64,000 nt of DNA from positions 62,001-126,000 of the forward strand of contig CP141140.1 in NCBI GenBank assembly GCA_035235625.1, given 5' to 3'. A program made the translations under genes and the position numbers. The stretch comes from Saururus chinensis. Lineage: Eukaryota; Streptophyta; Magnoliopsida; Piperales; Saururaceae. The notes below the pieces were generated by a model, which was not told the DNA's origin, did no database searches, and saw only the letters and a list, made by a program, of their open reading frames with translations. Of this stretch, positions 48,318 to 61,469 are shown in pieces; position 1 is the stretch's first letter; each line of letters opens with the position of its first letter.

Positions 48318-51300
48318 TGTTGTGTACTCGTCATTTAACTCGCGTGGATTATAAGTACATGACATTTAACTCGCGTGGGCTATAAGGCAAGAGACTTTAA
48401 ACTTGTAATTTTATAATTATATATTTTAAATATTTAATAACATATTACGATTATGAATGTTTAATATTTTAGATGATAAAAAATAATTCATTTACATGAT
48501 GTAAAAAAGAAAAATGTTAGAATATCATATGTTTAATTATTCATATAAAAAAATGTAAGTTACGAGTATGATTTACATATGTGTATATGTGTGTGTGTGT
48601 TAGTACGATGATTAACGAATATGCTAATATATATGTGTGAGGAATAATGAGTACGTAAAGGTTATATGCAATGTATGGTAATTATACTAGATCGATTTTA
48701 TATGGGTTTTGTTGCACCCAAAATTATCGATTCATTAAAGTGAACTAACATTTAGGATTATATTACTTACAAATGCACAAGTGGTTGTAGTCTTGTAAGG
48801 TTGAATCTACAAGGATTGAATTTGTGTGACTATCAGAAGGATTATAAAATAGGAGTAAAAAAATTAAGAAAGAGTAAAAGAGTATTAAGGTAATAAAATG
48901 TTAAAACTTAATAATATAAAACACTAAGGCATTTAAGGTTATTTAATTAATATTTACTTGAAACTAATGATAAAACATAAATACAATTTTATTAGATTGT
49001 TATAAATCACCTTTATCTTTAGTTAGAGGGCTTAACAAACTATTACAATGAAACTTAAAAACAAAAACTACAAAAAAAAGAAGAAAAATAAGAAAAAAGA
49101 GCTCCAAAGAGGAGAATGCAAATTATTCTCCAACATTAGTAAATGAGGTTACTTTAAAAAGGAAAGTCTAATCACATCCATTCTCTTGTTTAATTGGTTG
49201 TTTTTTTAACAATAATTAAATTTTAAATTAATTAAATAAATCAAATATTTATTTAGAAAATAAGTAATATTTACTCTTTTTATAGTCATCTAATTAGGCT
49301 CATTATCTTTTTTTTATGTATGTTACTCACAACCATTCAAAACACCATTCATGTGATGACCTCGGGTTTATTGTCTAGCTGTCCCCTTACATGTCAGATT
49401 TAACTTATAAAATTTTAAAATTATGAATTTTTTCATGAAATAGTGGTTGCAACCATAAAAGTATTTTTTCTAATGCCACTAGAATTATGTCAATTCGAAT
49501 TTTTTATAGATATGACCAAAATATTAATGTTGTGTCAAATCTATCTAAATTAGTTTATTTCTAAACTTTGTTCTCTTAATGCAAATATGAAATATAATGG
49601 GTCAGCATAGTTATGTTCGACCATTTAGTGCATGTTTAAACCATTAAAAACTCATTCTTGACCCTTTAGTAATTTTAGGTAGTTGGGTTTCACTTTCTCT
49701 TTAAGTTAAATCTTATTGAAGCCCGTTTGAACATGCAAACACAATGGATTTCCAACTCACATATTCAAACGATAAAATATGCATGTTTATCCCAAATAAG
49801 TAATAAATTAACATGGATTATGATTGAAATTCAAGATTCGAAGATATTTAATAACATTATTTTAGTGCATTAGGTTTTGATGTAGATTTGTAGCGGCTTA
49901 TTTAATGTTGGATGACGTGTGTTGACGGGCTAATATTGGATTGGATTGGATAGAATGTTGAAGCAATGAGCCAAAGACTTATGGGTTTAGTGAGTAAGTA
50001 GACTTAAGGTTTGCAATTTACGTGAGGGATTGTGAGATAGTAAGATTTTATACCATAATTGTGCAAGCTTAATGTATATATTATGAATTAGAACGTAAGA
50101 ATAATAAATAAGAGATTAGTAAGAATTTGATGATTTGAGTTAGATTAAAGGGTTTTAGTTTAAGGAATTTTATTCGAGATTATTCACTATAAGGTGAATG
50201 ATGTGGAATGTATGAGTATGTTAAATATGTATGTTTGAATGTATGTTTAGTTACAATATGAGATGTATGAATTAAAGAAGTAAGCTGCTTGACGGAATAG
50301 AGTTTTGGAACAGACTCAATTTATGATTGGTTAGCAGAAGACAGTAAGACAAAAGTATATTTAGGTCATAATTGTATCCGCATAAATTATCTAATGTGAA
50401 CTTGAATGATAAGCAAATATAATATGATAATGTTGTGTTTGAGACTTAAGGGTTTCTACGAATTAATTTTTGTATTTAAGCTAGTCGGTAATTAATCGGG
50501 TGAGCATTTCTCATTTCTAGCCGTGGTATTATCTTGCAGGATATTATCTTGGTGCATATTAAGCTTAGATGTCTGATGCTCTATTGAGAGCGATATATAT
50601 TTTTTGAAAATGTCTTAGCGTTGTATTTAAGCTCAAATATTTTATGCTCTATTGACAGTGCTGTATAATTTTTTGTCTATAGATGATGTTATATGATTCC
50701 ACACATTGTGACACTTTATGATTTCTACCCAAAGTCGCTATTGTATAATTTTCACCCTTAGTTGACACTGTATGACCCTTAAAGTGTGAGTGTTTGTGCA
50801 CTCAGGTGAGTAATATCATGAATTTGTTCTTACATATTTGATCTTATGTCTTATGAGCATAAGTATGTCTTGTCTTCAGTAAAGTCCATGACGTCTAATT
50901 GCTCATTGGAGATTAAGGCGATGCCCCAGTGTCATTCCTTTTCGTTCAATGCTAGAGCTAATTAAATTGGAATGAACTTCAATTGTCAATAATATGTGCA
51001 TGACTATACAAGTAAGTTTGTATGATTCTAAATAAGATTGTAAGTGTAAGATTTTTTAGTAAAACTCTAAGTATAGGTTCTTGAGCGATATTGTATGCAT
51101 AAGAATTAATGTAAGATAGTATATGTATGTGCATAAATTGTTGTACATTGAAACTTAGATTATTATATATGCATTATTGTTTTGTATTAAGTTTTATGAA
51201 CATATCTGTGTAATTATAGCTCTCTTATTGAGTATAAAAATATTCATTTTCCCTCTTTTAGCCCCAAATGTTTTAGAGGTTTTTGTAAGTTTTTAATTAA

Positions 51301-51780
51301 GAGCTCTTGAAGATGGGTTATTGTTTCTATTGATGGACCTACTTATGTCGATTTAGGTGTATTTTTGACTCATGAGTCTTTATTATTCTGCCACAATCTT
51401 ATATATTATGTGAGATAAAAATTTAAGGTATTTATACTTTTTTGGACTTGTATATTAGATTATATTTCATACTATTTGTGAGACTTATACTCATATATGA
51501 ATAAGATGTATTTTATGATTAAGTTCATGACCTTAATGATTTATTTTGTATGTTTCATTTTCAGCTCATGCTTGAGAATATTTAGTTTGACTGTACATAA
51601 TTTGAAGGAAAGTTACATAGGAAAATATATTTGTGTTGATTTAAATTTATAAAAAATATTTTCACATATTTCATATTTCTTCATTTCTTTTATTTTACAA
51701 TTGTTATATTGTAAAAAAATTTGTTAATTTTTAAAAAAATGTGTACAAATTTTGGGCTTGATAATATAACTTGCACCCTT
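48318..51780 (+). mobile_element. 3' part of a Ty3/gypsy LTR (LTR family 1) with a nested repeat
   Basis: Begins next to the helicase pseudogene at a point matching about 36325 of the LTR at 34071-38599 (CTCGCGTGGATTATAAG against CTCACATGGATTACGAG). It follows that LTR to its end, with landmarks such as GCACTCAGGTGAGTA near 50808 against 37500. It is interrupted by the repeat at 48713-49869. The 5' half of the LTR is absent. Old and broken. Confidence 0.6.
48713..49869. repeat. Interspersed repeat R, copy 1 (solo LTR or non-autonomous element)
   Basis: Starts TGCACCCAAAATTAT and ends with the complement of TGCACTAAAATAAT. About 1.16 kb, inserted within an LTR. The same family recurs at 53497-54680 in the same orientation. 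Shared landmarks are CATTACAATGAAAC-like sequence, GAGCTC(C/T)AAAGAGGAGA, TTTATAG and GTTCGACCATT..GTGCATG. There is no coding region. The TG..CA ends fit either a solo LTR or a DNA element with short terminal repeats. Confidence 0.65.
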
Positions 51781-53496
51781 AAAGAGCCAAAAGACAATGA
51801 TTGTATTTCATATCTTACTTTAGGAGTTAACATGATACTAGAAATCTCGGACCTTATGTGTCATTTAAAAATAGTATGGGGTGCAATTTGATTGAAGCAT
51901 TCTTATTCAAAAAGAATATATATACTCACACATTTATAATCATATCATTAGGTACACACGAATTTGTAAGCAAACAAATTTATACTATTATTTTATTTAA
52001 TAATAACTAATATCATATAGTAACTTATATTAAAAAAATACTCATTACTTGTCACGGCTCGGATTTTTAAAACCCTTTTTAAATAAAGGGCACGATAAAT
52101 TACGATATTTTTTTTCTATCTTAAATATAAAATAAATTATTTTATTAATTATCTAAGTCATAATAACTGGGGTTCACAAATACGAATATCAAAACATATA
52201 ATATTATTACGAAAGAATTTTTTTATGCTCCCTAAGTTTATGAGCCTAATATAAGCTACAAATAAGGAAATGCCACATTGCAAAGGGATGGCATAACAGA
52301 CGGAGACGGAGGCTTCAATTGTTGTTAACACCATATTTATTTTCCCTCCATTATCTCATACACACAAAAAATCCGGCCTTTTCTCATCACCAGAGATTAT
52401 TAGTGTCCGGCCTTTTTTCTGTCACTGAAGATTGTTGAAGGACTCTGGTATCGGGGTTACCACGTGTGATTGGGTAGCTCAACTCGTTGGTATATCTTTG
52501 CTCCCGCTCTCATTCTAGCCAAAACACCGGTGGCTGAGCAATTCTACTTTAGGCAAGCTCCTCTCCCACTGCATCAAGGCTAGGGCCTCTGGGTTTGCAA
52601 GATTTTTTTGGTCTCTGATCAATGTCCCCGACTCCATAACGTCTATAGGTTTTCTGGTGCATTTTTTAGGCAGAGAGAACCAAGGGAGCAGGTGTTCGAA
52701 ATCGCTATCAGTGTATGATGGCAAGTGTTTTGGAATCGTCTTCTGTCTTTCTTGGTCCAAAGATGTGGAACGGTCGTTGGCATCACCTTTTTCTTTATAG
52801 GGGCCAATGGCGTTGAGTAGCATATACAAGTAAGTGGATTCCCCGATTGGTCTTTTCCCCTATCTTCGTCTTCCTCAAACTTCTCCAAGTTTTTTAGAAA
52901 AGATTTTCCTTTTTCCAGATTTGACACAAGCCGGTTCTTCCTCTTCTTGCTTTCAATCGACCACATTTTTTGCTATCTCATAAGTGGTTTCCCCATTTTA
53001 AATTCAACTTTGTATGCTAGTCGTGTCCGGTTCTGTAAATAAATGTTTGTATGCTTTGTAGTTTTTCAACTACGGTCCATATTGTTCAATTATCTAAGTT
53101 AATTGATCTTTCATGATTTCCCATTTTTTCCTCAAAAAGGCCAATCTTCTTATTTGTTAACCTTACCGAAATATCAACTTTTAGGTTTAGAATATTGTTG
53201 CCTCCTTAATGTTTGAATTGTCTTGAAACCTTGTTTTCACTAAACGTTAGTAAAGGCAACATTGGTTTTATTTCTTCTAGAATTATATTTCCTTAAGTCA
53301 ATCTTTAATTTATTTTGAGTCAAGGTTGATTGAGATTTCTTGTCATTTCTTGCTCTTATTATATGGAATGAATTAATCAAGTGTAAGTTGGGTGATTAAT
53401 GTATTTGTTGTGTAAAATTTGTGGTTTTTTTTCTTCTCCTTCTATTTATAGTCTTAAGAGGTTCTTGACTAAATGATATTCTCCCTTTCCAAGGTG
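51781..53496. other. Unassigned repeat-like DNA
   Basis: A possible LTR start, TGTCACGGCTCGG, lies at 52054, but no matching end was found. Open frames on the minus strand at 52515-52966 show no known domain. The remainder is AT-rich. I cannot name a gene here. Confidence 0.45.
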
Positions 53497-54680
53497 TGTT
53501 ACGTCCAAACCAAGACTATGAAGGAGTCTAGTTCAAATTTCTTTTTTTTACTTGTCAACTATAGTAAACAAGGTCGATCCATAGGGAAAGCCTTGTGTGA
53601 CACAGAAAACTATTACGAAGAAAATAGAGAAGGAAAGTGAAATAGATAATAAGAGACAATTCAAAGAGAAAATGCTAAGGCATCAAAAATCCACTTGCAA
53701 TAAATCTCTAATGTATACTTCATTCAAATGATAACTCAATCAAGATCAAATGAAAATTTATCTCAATCAGAAAATTTATCTTTTAAAGAACGTTGAAATA
53801 GAACAATAGTAATTGATTGTTTACTACGTGAAAGCATTAAGTATATAATCACAGGGAATTATAAGCATTCAACGTGCCTTTCGTCAACGCTGAATCAAAT
53901 AATTGTATAGATTATAAACTCTTTAAATATGAAACATCAATTTAAAATGATAAAGAACTTACTTGAATCAAAGTATCCATTAAACATCAAGTACAAGCTT
54001 CATTCCTAGCCTTAGCTTGAGAGATTTAGAAAGCCATTACAATAAAACTAAAAATAAAAATATAAAATAAGAGAAGGAAATAGGAGAAGAAAGCTCTAAA
54101 GAGGAGAGAATGCCTCATCTATCACGTCCACCCCTCTATTTATAGGAAAAGAAAGGGTTGCTTCAAAGGGTAAAATCAAATCATATCTCCAGATTTTATC
54201 CTGATTGATTGCCTGATTCGACCCCTATATCTTCGGAATTTGGAATTTCTTCTTGAAATAACACTTGTAGCCACGGAAGTCTTCTTTCCATTGCCACCAG
54301 AATCGTATCAATCCGAATTATACATAAAAAGATATAATCAAAATACTAAATATGTGTCAATCTATCCGAATCAACTTCTTTCATAATTTAGTTCTATTCA
54401 TACAAATCTCAAATCAAATGGGTCCACAAGGTTGTGTTCGACCATTCCATGCATGTTAGACCATTATGAGCCCATTCTTGACTTTTAAATAGCTTTGGGT
54501 AGTTGGGCTTCACTTCCTCTTCCAGTTGTATCTTGTTGAAGCCTGTTTAAACATGTAAACTCAATTAAGGTCCAACTAACTTATTCAAAATATAAATAGC
54601 CCAAATCAGCAATGAATTAACACAAAATAGGATTGCAAATAGAAATTTGAAAATATTTTATTAAACATTATTTCAGTGCA
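53497..54680. repeat. Interspersed repeat R, copy 2
   Basis: Direct-orientation relative of 48713-49869. It starts near GTGTGTTACGTCCAAACC and ends TTTCAGTGCA. Shared central landmarks include AAAGCTCTAAAGAGGAGA and GGTTGTGTTCGACCATT. About 1.18 kb, non-coding. Confidence 0.65.
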
Positions 54681-54957
54681 TCACAGGGCAAATGGCATTT
54701 TTGAATGTGGGATATCTCTCGACTTTTTGTATCTTTTAATTGTGGTATAGGGGAGGTTCATGTCTAAAGGGTATGATGTATGCAGGAGTGAAGAGGTTGA
54801 TAAGTGAAAATCAGACATTGCTAGGGGGAGATTATAGAGTATATATCATGATTACAATTGTGTTTTTTGTATTTAGAGCTAATTTATATATATATAGCTA
54901 AAAAAATAAGGATTTTATAATCCTAATTTATTAAGAGCTAATTTTTAATAGATATTT

Positions 54958-55318
54958 GGGAAAATTATTAAAATAATAAAAAAAATATTTACCAAAATAT
55001 ACCACTTTGGGAAATATTTTCCAAAGTGATGTTCCTTTTTGCCACACAGGCACCAGCCAAGCAGCTGGCACCAACGTGGCTTTTTATTTTATTTTTTAAG
55101 TTGATTTCATCGTTTAGAACGACGAAATTGGTTTCAAAACGATATCGTCATTCTAAACGACGAAAACCTTTTATAAGCTGACCGGTTTCGTCATTCAGAA
55201 CGACGACAAAATCAACTTAAGTTGATTTTGTCGTTCTGAACGACGAAATTGCCACACTTCCCTAATTTTGGCCTTCGGTCTCGGAACACTGATTTTGTCG
55301 TTTAGAACGACGAAAGTT
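54958..55318. repeat. Left terminal inverted repeat of MULE copy A
   Basis: About 360 bases that pair with 61752-62083. It holds palindromic units at 55107-55126, 55145-55163, 55187-55207, 55231-55246 and 55298-55313, plus the palindrome AAATCAACTTAAGTTGATTT at 55209-55228. These may be transposase-binding or promoter elements (inference). Confidence 0.85.
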
Positions 55319-55319
55319 G

Positions 55320-56331
55320 ATACGACAAAATCATCGTTCTTATATCCGCGACTCCGCTCCGCCTCCAGTTGCCTTTCAGTCCCATCCGTCGAGCGATCCA
55401 CCGATCCACTCCGCCGCCACTGCCGACATCCGACGCGCCGCCAATCCAGCCGCCGACGTCCAGCCCACCGTCGCCGACATCTAGCCTCGCCTCCGACATC
55501 CAGCCCTCCGCTACCCACGTCCAGCCCGCTCCCGTTCCATTTTTCTGGTGCGTGTCGATCCTTTGCTTCTATTTTTTTTATTTACCTCTTCCTCAATCGT
55601 TGCAATGGATCTTTTGTAAGTTACATTGAAGAAATTTATCTTTTGTATGCTACATTGAAGAAATTTGAAGTTTTGATTGTCCCATCTTTGATCCCTAGTT
55701 TAGTAATCAGTCCGCTAGTTTCTTTGATCCCACTCGGTGTTCCTTTTCTATTTGCTTCCAATAGTTCGACCTATCCAGAAAAATTGTCAGCCCACGAATG
55801 TGGTTCCGGTCTATTCGGTGATGCCAGAAGTACTAGATTAGATGGGGCGTAGTGCGCTGACACTGGAACAAGGCAAAGGCGCATGTGCGAAGCGAGCGGC
55901 CTTAGCGCGCACAAGCACGAAGCGAGAAGCGTAGCCCGACCCTTGCTTCAGTAAAGTGAAGCCGCCTCCTACTCACTACCTTTAAGACTACTGATTTGAG
56001 ATAGATTTTTAATTAATGAGTTTTTATTTTTTAAGATGATAAGACTCTCAAATTTTGGAAAATGAGGAGGATTTGAGGTTTTTAACATGCTTTTTTTACA
56101 GCTTATATGGTTTGTGACGTTGCATGCGTTATTGCATCAATTGTGTAATTTTATTGATTAGGAAATTTGCTCATTAATATAAAGTATTCATGATATGCTT
56201 ATATACTTGGTAAATCCATTAGTTTCTATGCGTATATATTTTGAAAATATATTGGTTAGGGTAGATATTAGTATTAGTTTGCTTAATTAAATATTAATTT
56301 AATTTATTATTTATGAATTAATTGAATAGAA
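55320..56331 (+). other. Leader region of MULE copy A
   Basis: 55320-55560 is GC-rich with imperfect CCGACATCCAGCC-type tandem units; open frames there are repeat artefacts. 55855-55980 has a CGAAGCGAG-rich segment. Splice-like and promoter functions are plausible for a transposase leader but not shown. Confidence 0.5.
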
Positions 56332-59142
56332 ATGGCAGAAGAAATGGTTAGTTTTTTAATTAACTATGATGGACGCATAGAAGGATTATTAATGAAGAAA
56401 CCGTCTACATTTGATGAATTTGAAATGCACATAGCAAGTAAGGTTGGGTTGGATCGAAGAAGATGGAAAATTACTATCAAATGTAATATTCCGTCCTATG
56501 GATCGAGAATGATACTAATGCGCATAAATGATGATTCATCAATGGCTTTTATGTTTCACCACTCATGTGACAAAATTTTTTTTGAGTTATTTCTCGAAAA
56601 AGAGGCCCAAGTCACTAGTGAAAGGCGAAGTAGTTCACATAGGAGCTCTCACAGAAGCTCACATAGGAGCTCGGATAGAAATGTGAACAATGAAAGTCAT
56701 ATGCAAATGCCGGTGGACGATGAAGAAGAAGGAAATTTATCTATGACAATAGCTTCAAATGAACGTCATAGGTCGTCTGCCCCTATTTACAATGGAAGTG
56801 GACCTAATTGGAGGTAAGGTTGATTTAGTTGTGAATACGTTTTCAATCTTATTATCCTTTAATGAAAATACGTTTAGCTAAATTTTGAGATTTTGTGTGT
56901 AATATGGAAGGTCCACAATGCATGCACATGAGCCATTTAGCGTTCAAATGTCTCAAGGCGGTGCATGGTATGAAACTCAAAGTTCGATGGGCCTTCATTA
57001 CCCCTACACGTATGTTGGTCATACCGATGCTGGACCATCTAATTAGAGGTGAAATATATATTTATAAATGAATTCAATTTTTTTAGGCTTACAAAATTTA
57101 ATACATATGTGATGTTTATATGTAGGGAGGGATATGTCTACGGTGAAGATATTGATGAAAATCAGGATAATAAAGGTGAAGATAATATTGACGAAGTAAG
57201 TGGAGAAGATTTTGACATGAATGTAGAAGGGGTTAGAGGTGAAGAAAGCGCTCAACAGATGGTTGACGGTGAGGGGGATGATGCGGTAGACAATGCTATT
57301 ACTGGGAATGATATGAATGTAGATGAAGAAGAGCCGTTGTACTGTGAAGTAGAGCCACTTTATGCACACATCACAGATGAGGAGATAGATGCAGCAGTTA
57401 ATTCTACAATGGTCATGGACCAACAAAATGAAGATGAGTTATATGTTGGCCGCATCTTTGAGAATAAAGAAGCATTCGTTACAGCCTTATAGGAACTTTC
57501 CATTCAAAATCATGTCGAATACAAGGTTGTACGAACAAATCCGTCGGAGTATACAGTGAAGTGCATTGATAGCACTTGCCCTTGGAGAGTGCATGGCTCA
57601 ATCAAAAGGGGTGGTGGGTCCTTTAAATTGAAGACATACAAAGGTGACCACACATGTCGGAATGCCCAGCTTAGCACAGATCATAGGCAAAGGCAAAGGC
57701 TCTCCTTTATTTCGAAGGTCATAATGCCCGCTATCCAAGCCGAATTAACTCTCACACCAGGGGATATTATTCAAAGAATGAAGGAGAAGTATCATGTTGA
57801 CATATCTTATAAGAAAGCATGGGCAGCAAGGAATATGGTGATCAAGGCTATTTATAGAAATTGGGTAGAATCGTATAAACTGTTGCCAATGTACCTAAGG
57901 GCGGTACAAGAATCGAGTCTTGCCACCTACTACCGCTTAGAGGTTGATGAAGTACATCATGCAGATGGTGCCATATGTAGGAGATTTAAGCAATTGTTTT
58001 GGGCATTTGGGCCGTCTATAGCAGGGTTTCGACATTGCATCCCCGTGATTGGTGTTGATGCCACGCACTTGTATGGCAGATAACCCGGTGCTCTTATGGC
58101 TACAACGGCTACAGATGGAAATAATGGGTTATTTCCTCTTGCATTTGGTCTTGTCGGGAAGGAAGATGGAGACAATTGGAAATGGTTTCTAATGGAATTG
58201 AGGGATCATGTACTGATGGGCATGACGAACATCGTCATTATTTCAGATCGACATAAGGGGCTTCAGAAGGTTGTGCTTGAGGTTCTTCCAGAGCCAGATT
58301 ACCACCATCGTTATTGCATCCGTCACATAAAAGCAAATTTTAAGGAGTTCAAAAATGATACACTGACGGACTTGATTGGGGCAGCAGCTTGTGCACTCAC
58401 AGTAGAAAAGTTTGATGCTAAAATGGACTTGATTGGTCAAGAGAGTCCTAGGGCAAAACATCTCCTCTTAGGAGGAGAATTGCATCCTGCACAGTGGTCC
58501 CTTTCACACGGTGGTTTTATGACATTTGGCATGACGACTACAAAAATGGCTAAAAGTTTAAATAGCATCTTGAAGGGGGCACGAGGTTTACCTATGCAGG
58601 CTTTAGTGTCAGCTATCTTTTATCGGCACATAAAATTTTTTGTTAAACGATCTTCTGCTGCCATATTGAGAGAGCAAACAAGAAAAATTGGGGAGTATAT
58701 AGTTAATAGGATCAACAAGAGTCAGTATGAAGTGATATCAATTTGTGCCCGAAAGGTTATGGTAAATGTTGCGATGCATACTTGTACATGCAACATCCTT
58801 CAGGTTTATGGTTATCCTTGCTCGTACCTTATCGCCGTGTGGGCAAAGCGGCGGGAGCCAATCAATGCATCACTGTTTTACACATCTTCTACTTATAAAA
58901 ATGTGTACTCCACAGAATTTTATTCTCCTCGTGGTCAGGAGTATTGGGAGAGGGATATACCTTTTGTGTTATACCCACCGATAGCAACAAGGCAACCCGG
59001 TCGCCCACGGTCTGTTCGCATTAGGAATACTATGGACCACAGAACAATGGAAAGAGATGGTAGAGGAGGATATAAATGCGGGAGGTGTAAACAAAGTGGG
59101 CATAATAGTAAATCATGTAGAAACCCTCATGTTGATTGGTAA
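56332..59142 (+). pseudogene. Mutator (MURA-type) transposase of MULE copy A
   Basis: Exon one, 56332-56813, encodes MAEEMVSFLINYDGRIEGLL and a Ser/His-rich repeat (SSHRSSHRSSHRSSDR). Exon two runs from 56911 to about 57050, and exon three from 57126. After an acidic stretch comes the MuDR-type DNA-binding domain (57440-57680; YVGRIFENKEAF, then CPWRVHGSIKRGGGSFKLKT). The MULE catalytic domain follows (57990-58350), with the first acidic residue in VIGVDATHLYGR and the second in IISDRHKGL. Next are a SWIM-like finger (CTCNILQVYGYPCSYLIAVW, with Tyr where His is expected) and a CCHC knuckle (CGRCKQSGHNSKSC). In-frame stops lie at about 57050 (near the second donor), 57490 and 58081, so the enzyme is probably inactive. 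Exons and domains are otherwise well preserved. Confidence 0.9.
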
Positions 59143-59238
59143 ACATATAATCAACCTCTGTATTTATTCTATTTTTTTAGTTACGTACACATGTATTCCT
59201 TACGATTAATGATATGATCTTTATTTTCCACAGATCAT

Positions 59239-61436
59239 ATGGATCATGCAGAGCCTTGTTACAGGCCAGGCCCGAGTGACGCTTCTTTACTCGTACAGCA
59301 GGAGTCACATAGGTCTGCTTCTATTTGGAGAGGAGAGGTATGATAACTTTTTTTAAAATTTATTTTATTTTTTTTGGTTGATATAGTACGACATGTTATA
59401 ATTTTAAAATTTATTATAAGACCTCGGGTGCCTTGAGTGCACCGAACATTTTAAATATTTCCGCCATTGGCCCATAGATGAGCGTATGTTACCTTATATC
59501 GAGCGAGCGGGATTCGGCCATTTCATTCATCTACAGTATGTCCGTCTCGATCGGCCTTTATTGACAGCTCTTGTTGAGAGATGGAGGAGGGAGACACAGA
59601 CGTTTCATTTGTCATATGGAGAGATGTCCATCATGCTCATGGATGTGGCAGTTCTATTAGGACTCCGTATTGATGGACGTTCGGTGACAGGCACGACAGG
59701 AGGAGCACATATGGATATATTAGTTAGACTTCTTGGTAGAGCTCCTCCTACTACAGTGATGCGTGGTAGCCGAGTGAGCCTACGATGGCTCTTACAGGAG
59801 TTTCGCGAGCTCCTAGCCGATGCTACAGAGATAGTTATCGAGCAACATGCACGAGCCTATATATTGCATTTACTTGGAGCCACCATATTTGCGGATACCA
59901 CGAGCAGCCACATGCATGTTTCGTATCTCTCTCTCCTTTCCGACTTTGACATGGCTGGTACTTATTCATGGGGCAGTGCTACTCTCGCATTCTTATACCG
60001 AGAGTTAGGAAAGGCATGCCAGGCCATGACCTCAGGGATTGCGGGTTGTCTGACCCTTCTTCAAGTAATTAATTGTATAACTTTACTTAATGTTTTAGTC
60101 ACGTATAATTTTTTAATTCTAATATTTGTTATCACTATTTTATGACATAGTTATGGTCGTGGGAGTACTTACACATCAGCCGACCAACTACTGAGATGGG
60201 TCGCTTGGTCGAGGGTGCTCCATTAGGGGCGAGGTATGTTGTATTTATGTTTACCACATTACTTTTTTAGCAACGTTTTATGTACATATGCTGAGCTCAT
60301 TTATTAAATGTAACTCCTTAAGGTGGCATGTTCGGAAGAAGAGAACCGAAAATCCACAAGGAGTCCTCTGATTGTATAGAGGGGAGTTAGACCACCAGCG
60401 GCCATACCAGGTAATTTTATTACCGTGTTGAACTTTTTTATGTAATGATTTTAAAAAAAATTGTCATTATTTAAACTAAATTGTTTTTATATATTGTATA
60501 GATTGTTTGACAGCCGTACTCGGAGGACTTGTTGGCTGTGATACCTCCACTCTGCACGGACGGTCGAGAGGTGTGGCTTTCTCGAACCCCTCTAATATGT
60601 TACAAGATTATCGAGATGTAAGTGCCGGATCGTGTAATGCTCCAGTTTAACCTGGAGCAAGGGGTCCCACCTTCTATTGTCGAGTTTGTGCATCGTATCA
60701 CTTGACAGGGCCGCCATATTACCGACTGGGCTACATATCATGCGTCGTATATTGCTCGATGGGAGGATAGGAGAGCCACTGTTATTAGAGGGGAGATGGC
60801 TACGACATTGTGAGATGTTCGTAGTACTTATATGCAGTGGTATTTATCGATTACACGACGATATATTTTATCGTGCGATGATGTAGAGGAGATGACATAT
60901 CAGCCTAGGAGAGCGTCTGAGGCAGCTCTAGTAAGTACAACTTTGTTAATTAAGGCATATATTATTTTTTTATTTTGTTTTAATTATTTATCTAATATTT
61001 AATTTATTTTTTTATAGCTTCGTCAGATTCAACATACTAATGCGTATTTGAGTGATACACTTGTCACCTGTACTTCGCGCGAGGACTTAGCAGCAACATG
61101 TGAATCAGTGATTAGAGCATCTAATGATGTCCTTCTTTTCTTGCCACTACTTCATTCGGTGATCACGGATGTTCATCGAGATTATTCTGTCGACGAGGCC
61201 GCTCAGACGCAGCCGATGCACTCTTCATGCCTTGATATTCCATCATCATTAGCAGCGTATAGCTCTCCGCCAGGTTCACCATTTCCAGACACTGCACATG
61301 TAGCTCAGCCAGATCCGATTTTATATTATAGACGACATCAGCCAGCTCGTATTGTACCATCCATTACTTATACTGAGCCGGAGCCCTAGCAGGAGCCTGA
61401 TATGGAGTCGCAGCCGGAGCCGGAGCCCAAGCCCCA

Positions 61437-61469
<33 letters not shown>

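Noticed and set aside
52515-52966. Two overlapping minus-strand open frames of about 105 codons
   Set aside because: Composition looks plausible but there is no recognisable motif, splice context or homologous copy in the window; left unassigned.
55195-55852. Open frames up to 194 codons in the MULE leader
   Set aside because: They overlap the terminal repeat and CCGACATCC-type tandem units and are not shared in frame with other copies.
57043-57426. 127-codon minus-strand frame opposite the MULE transposase
   Set aside because: It is the antisense shadow of the acidic region of the transposase.
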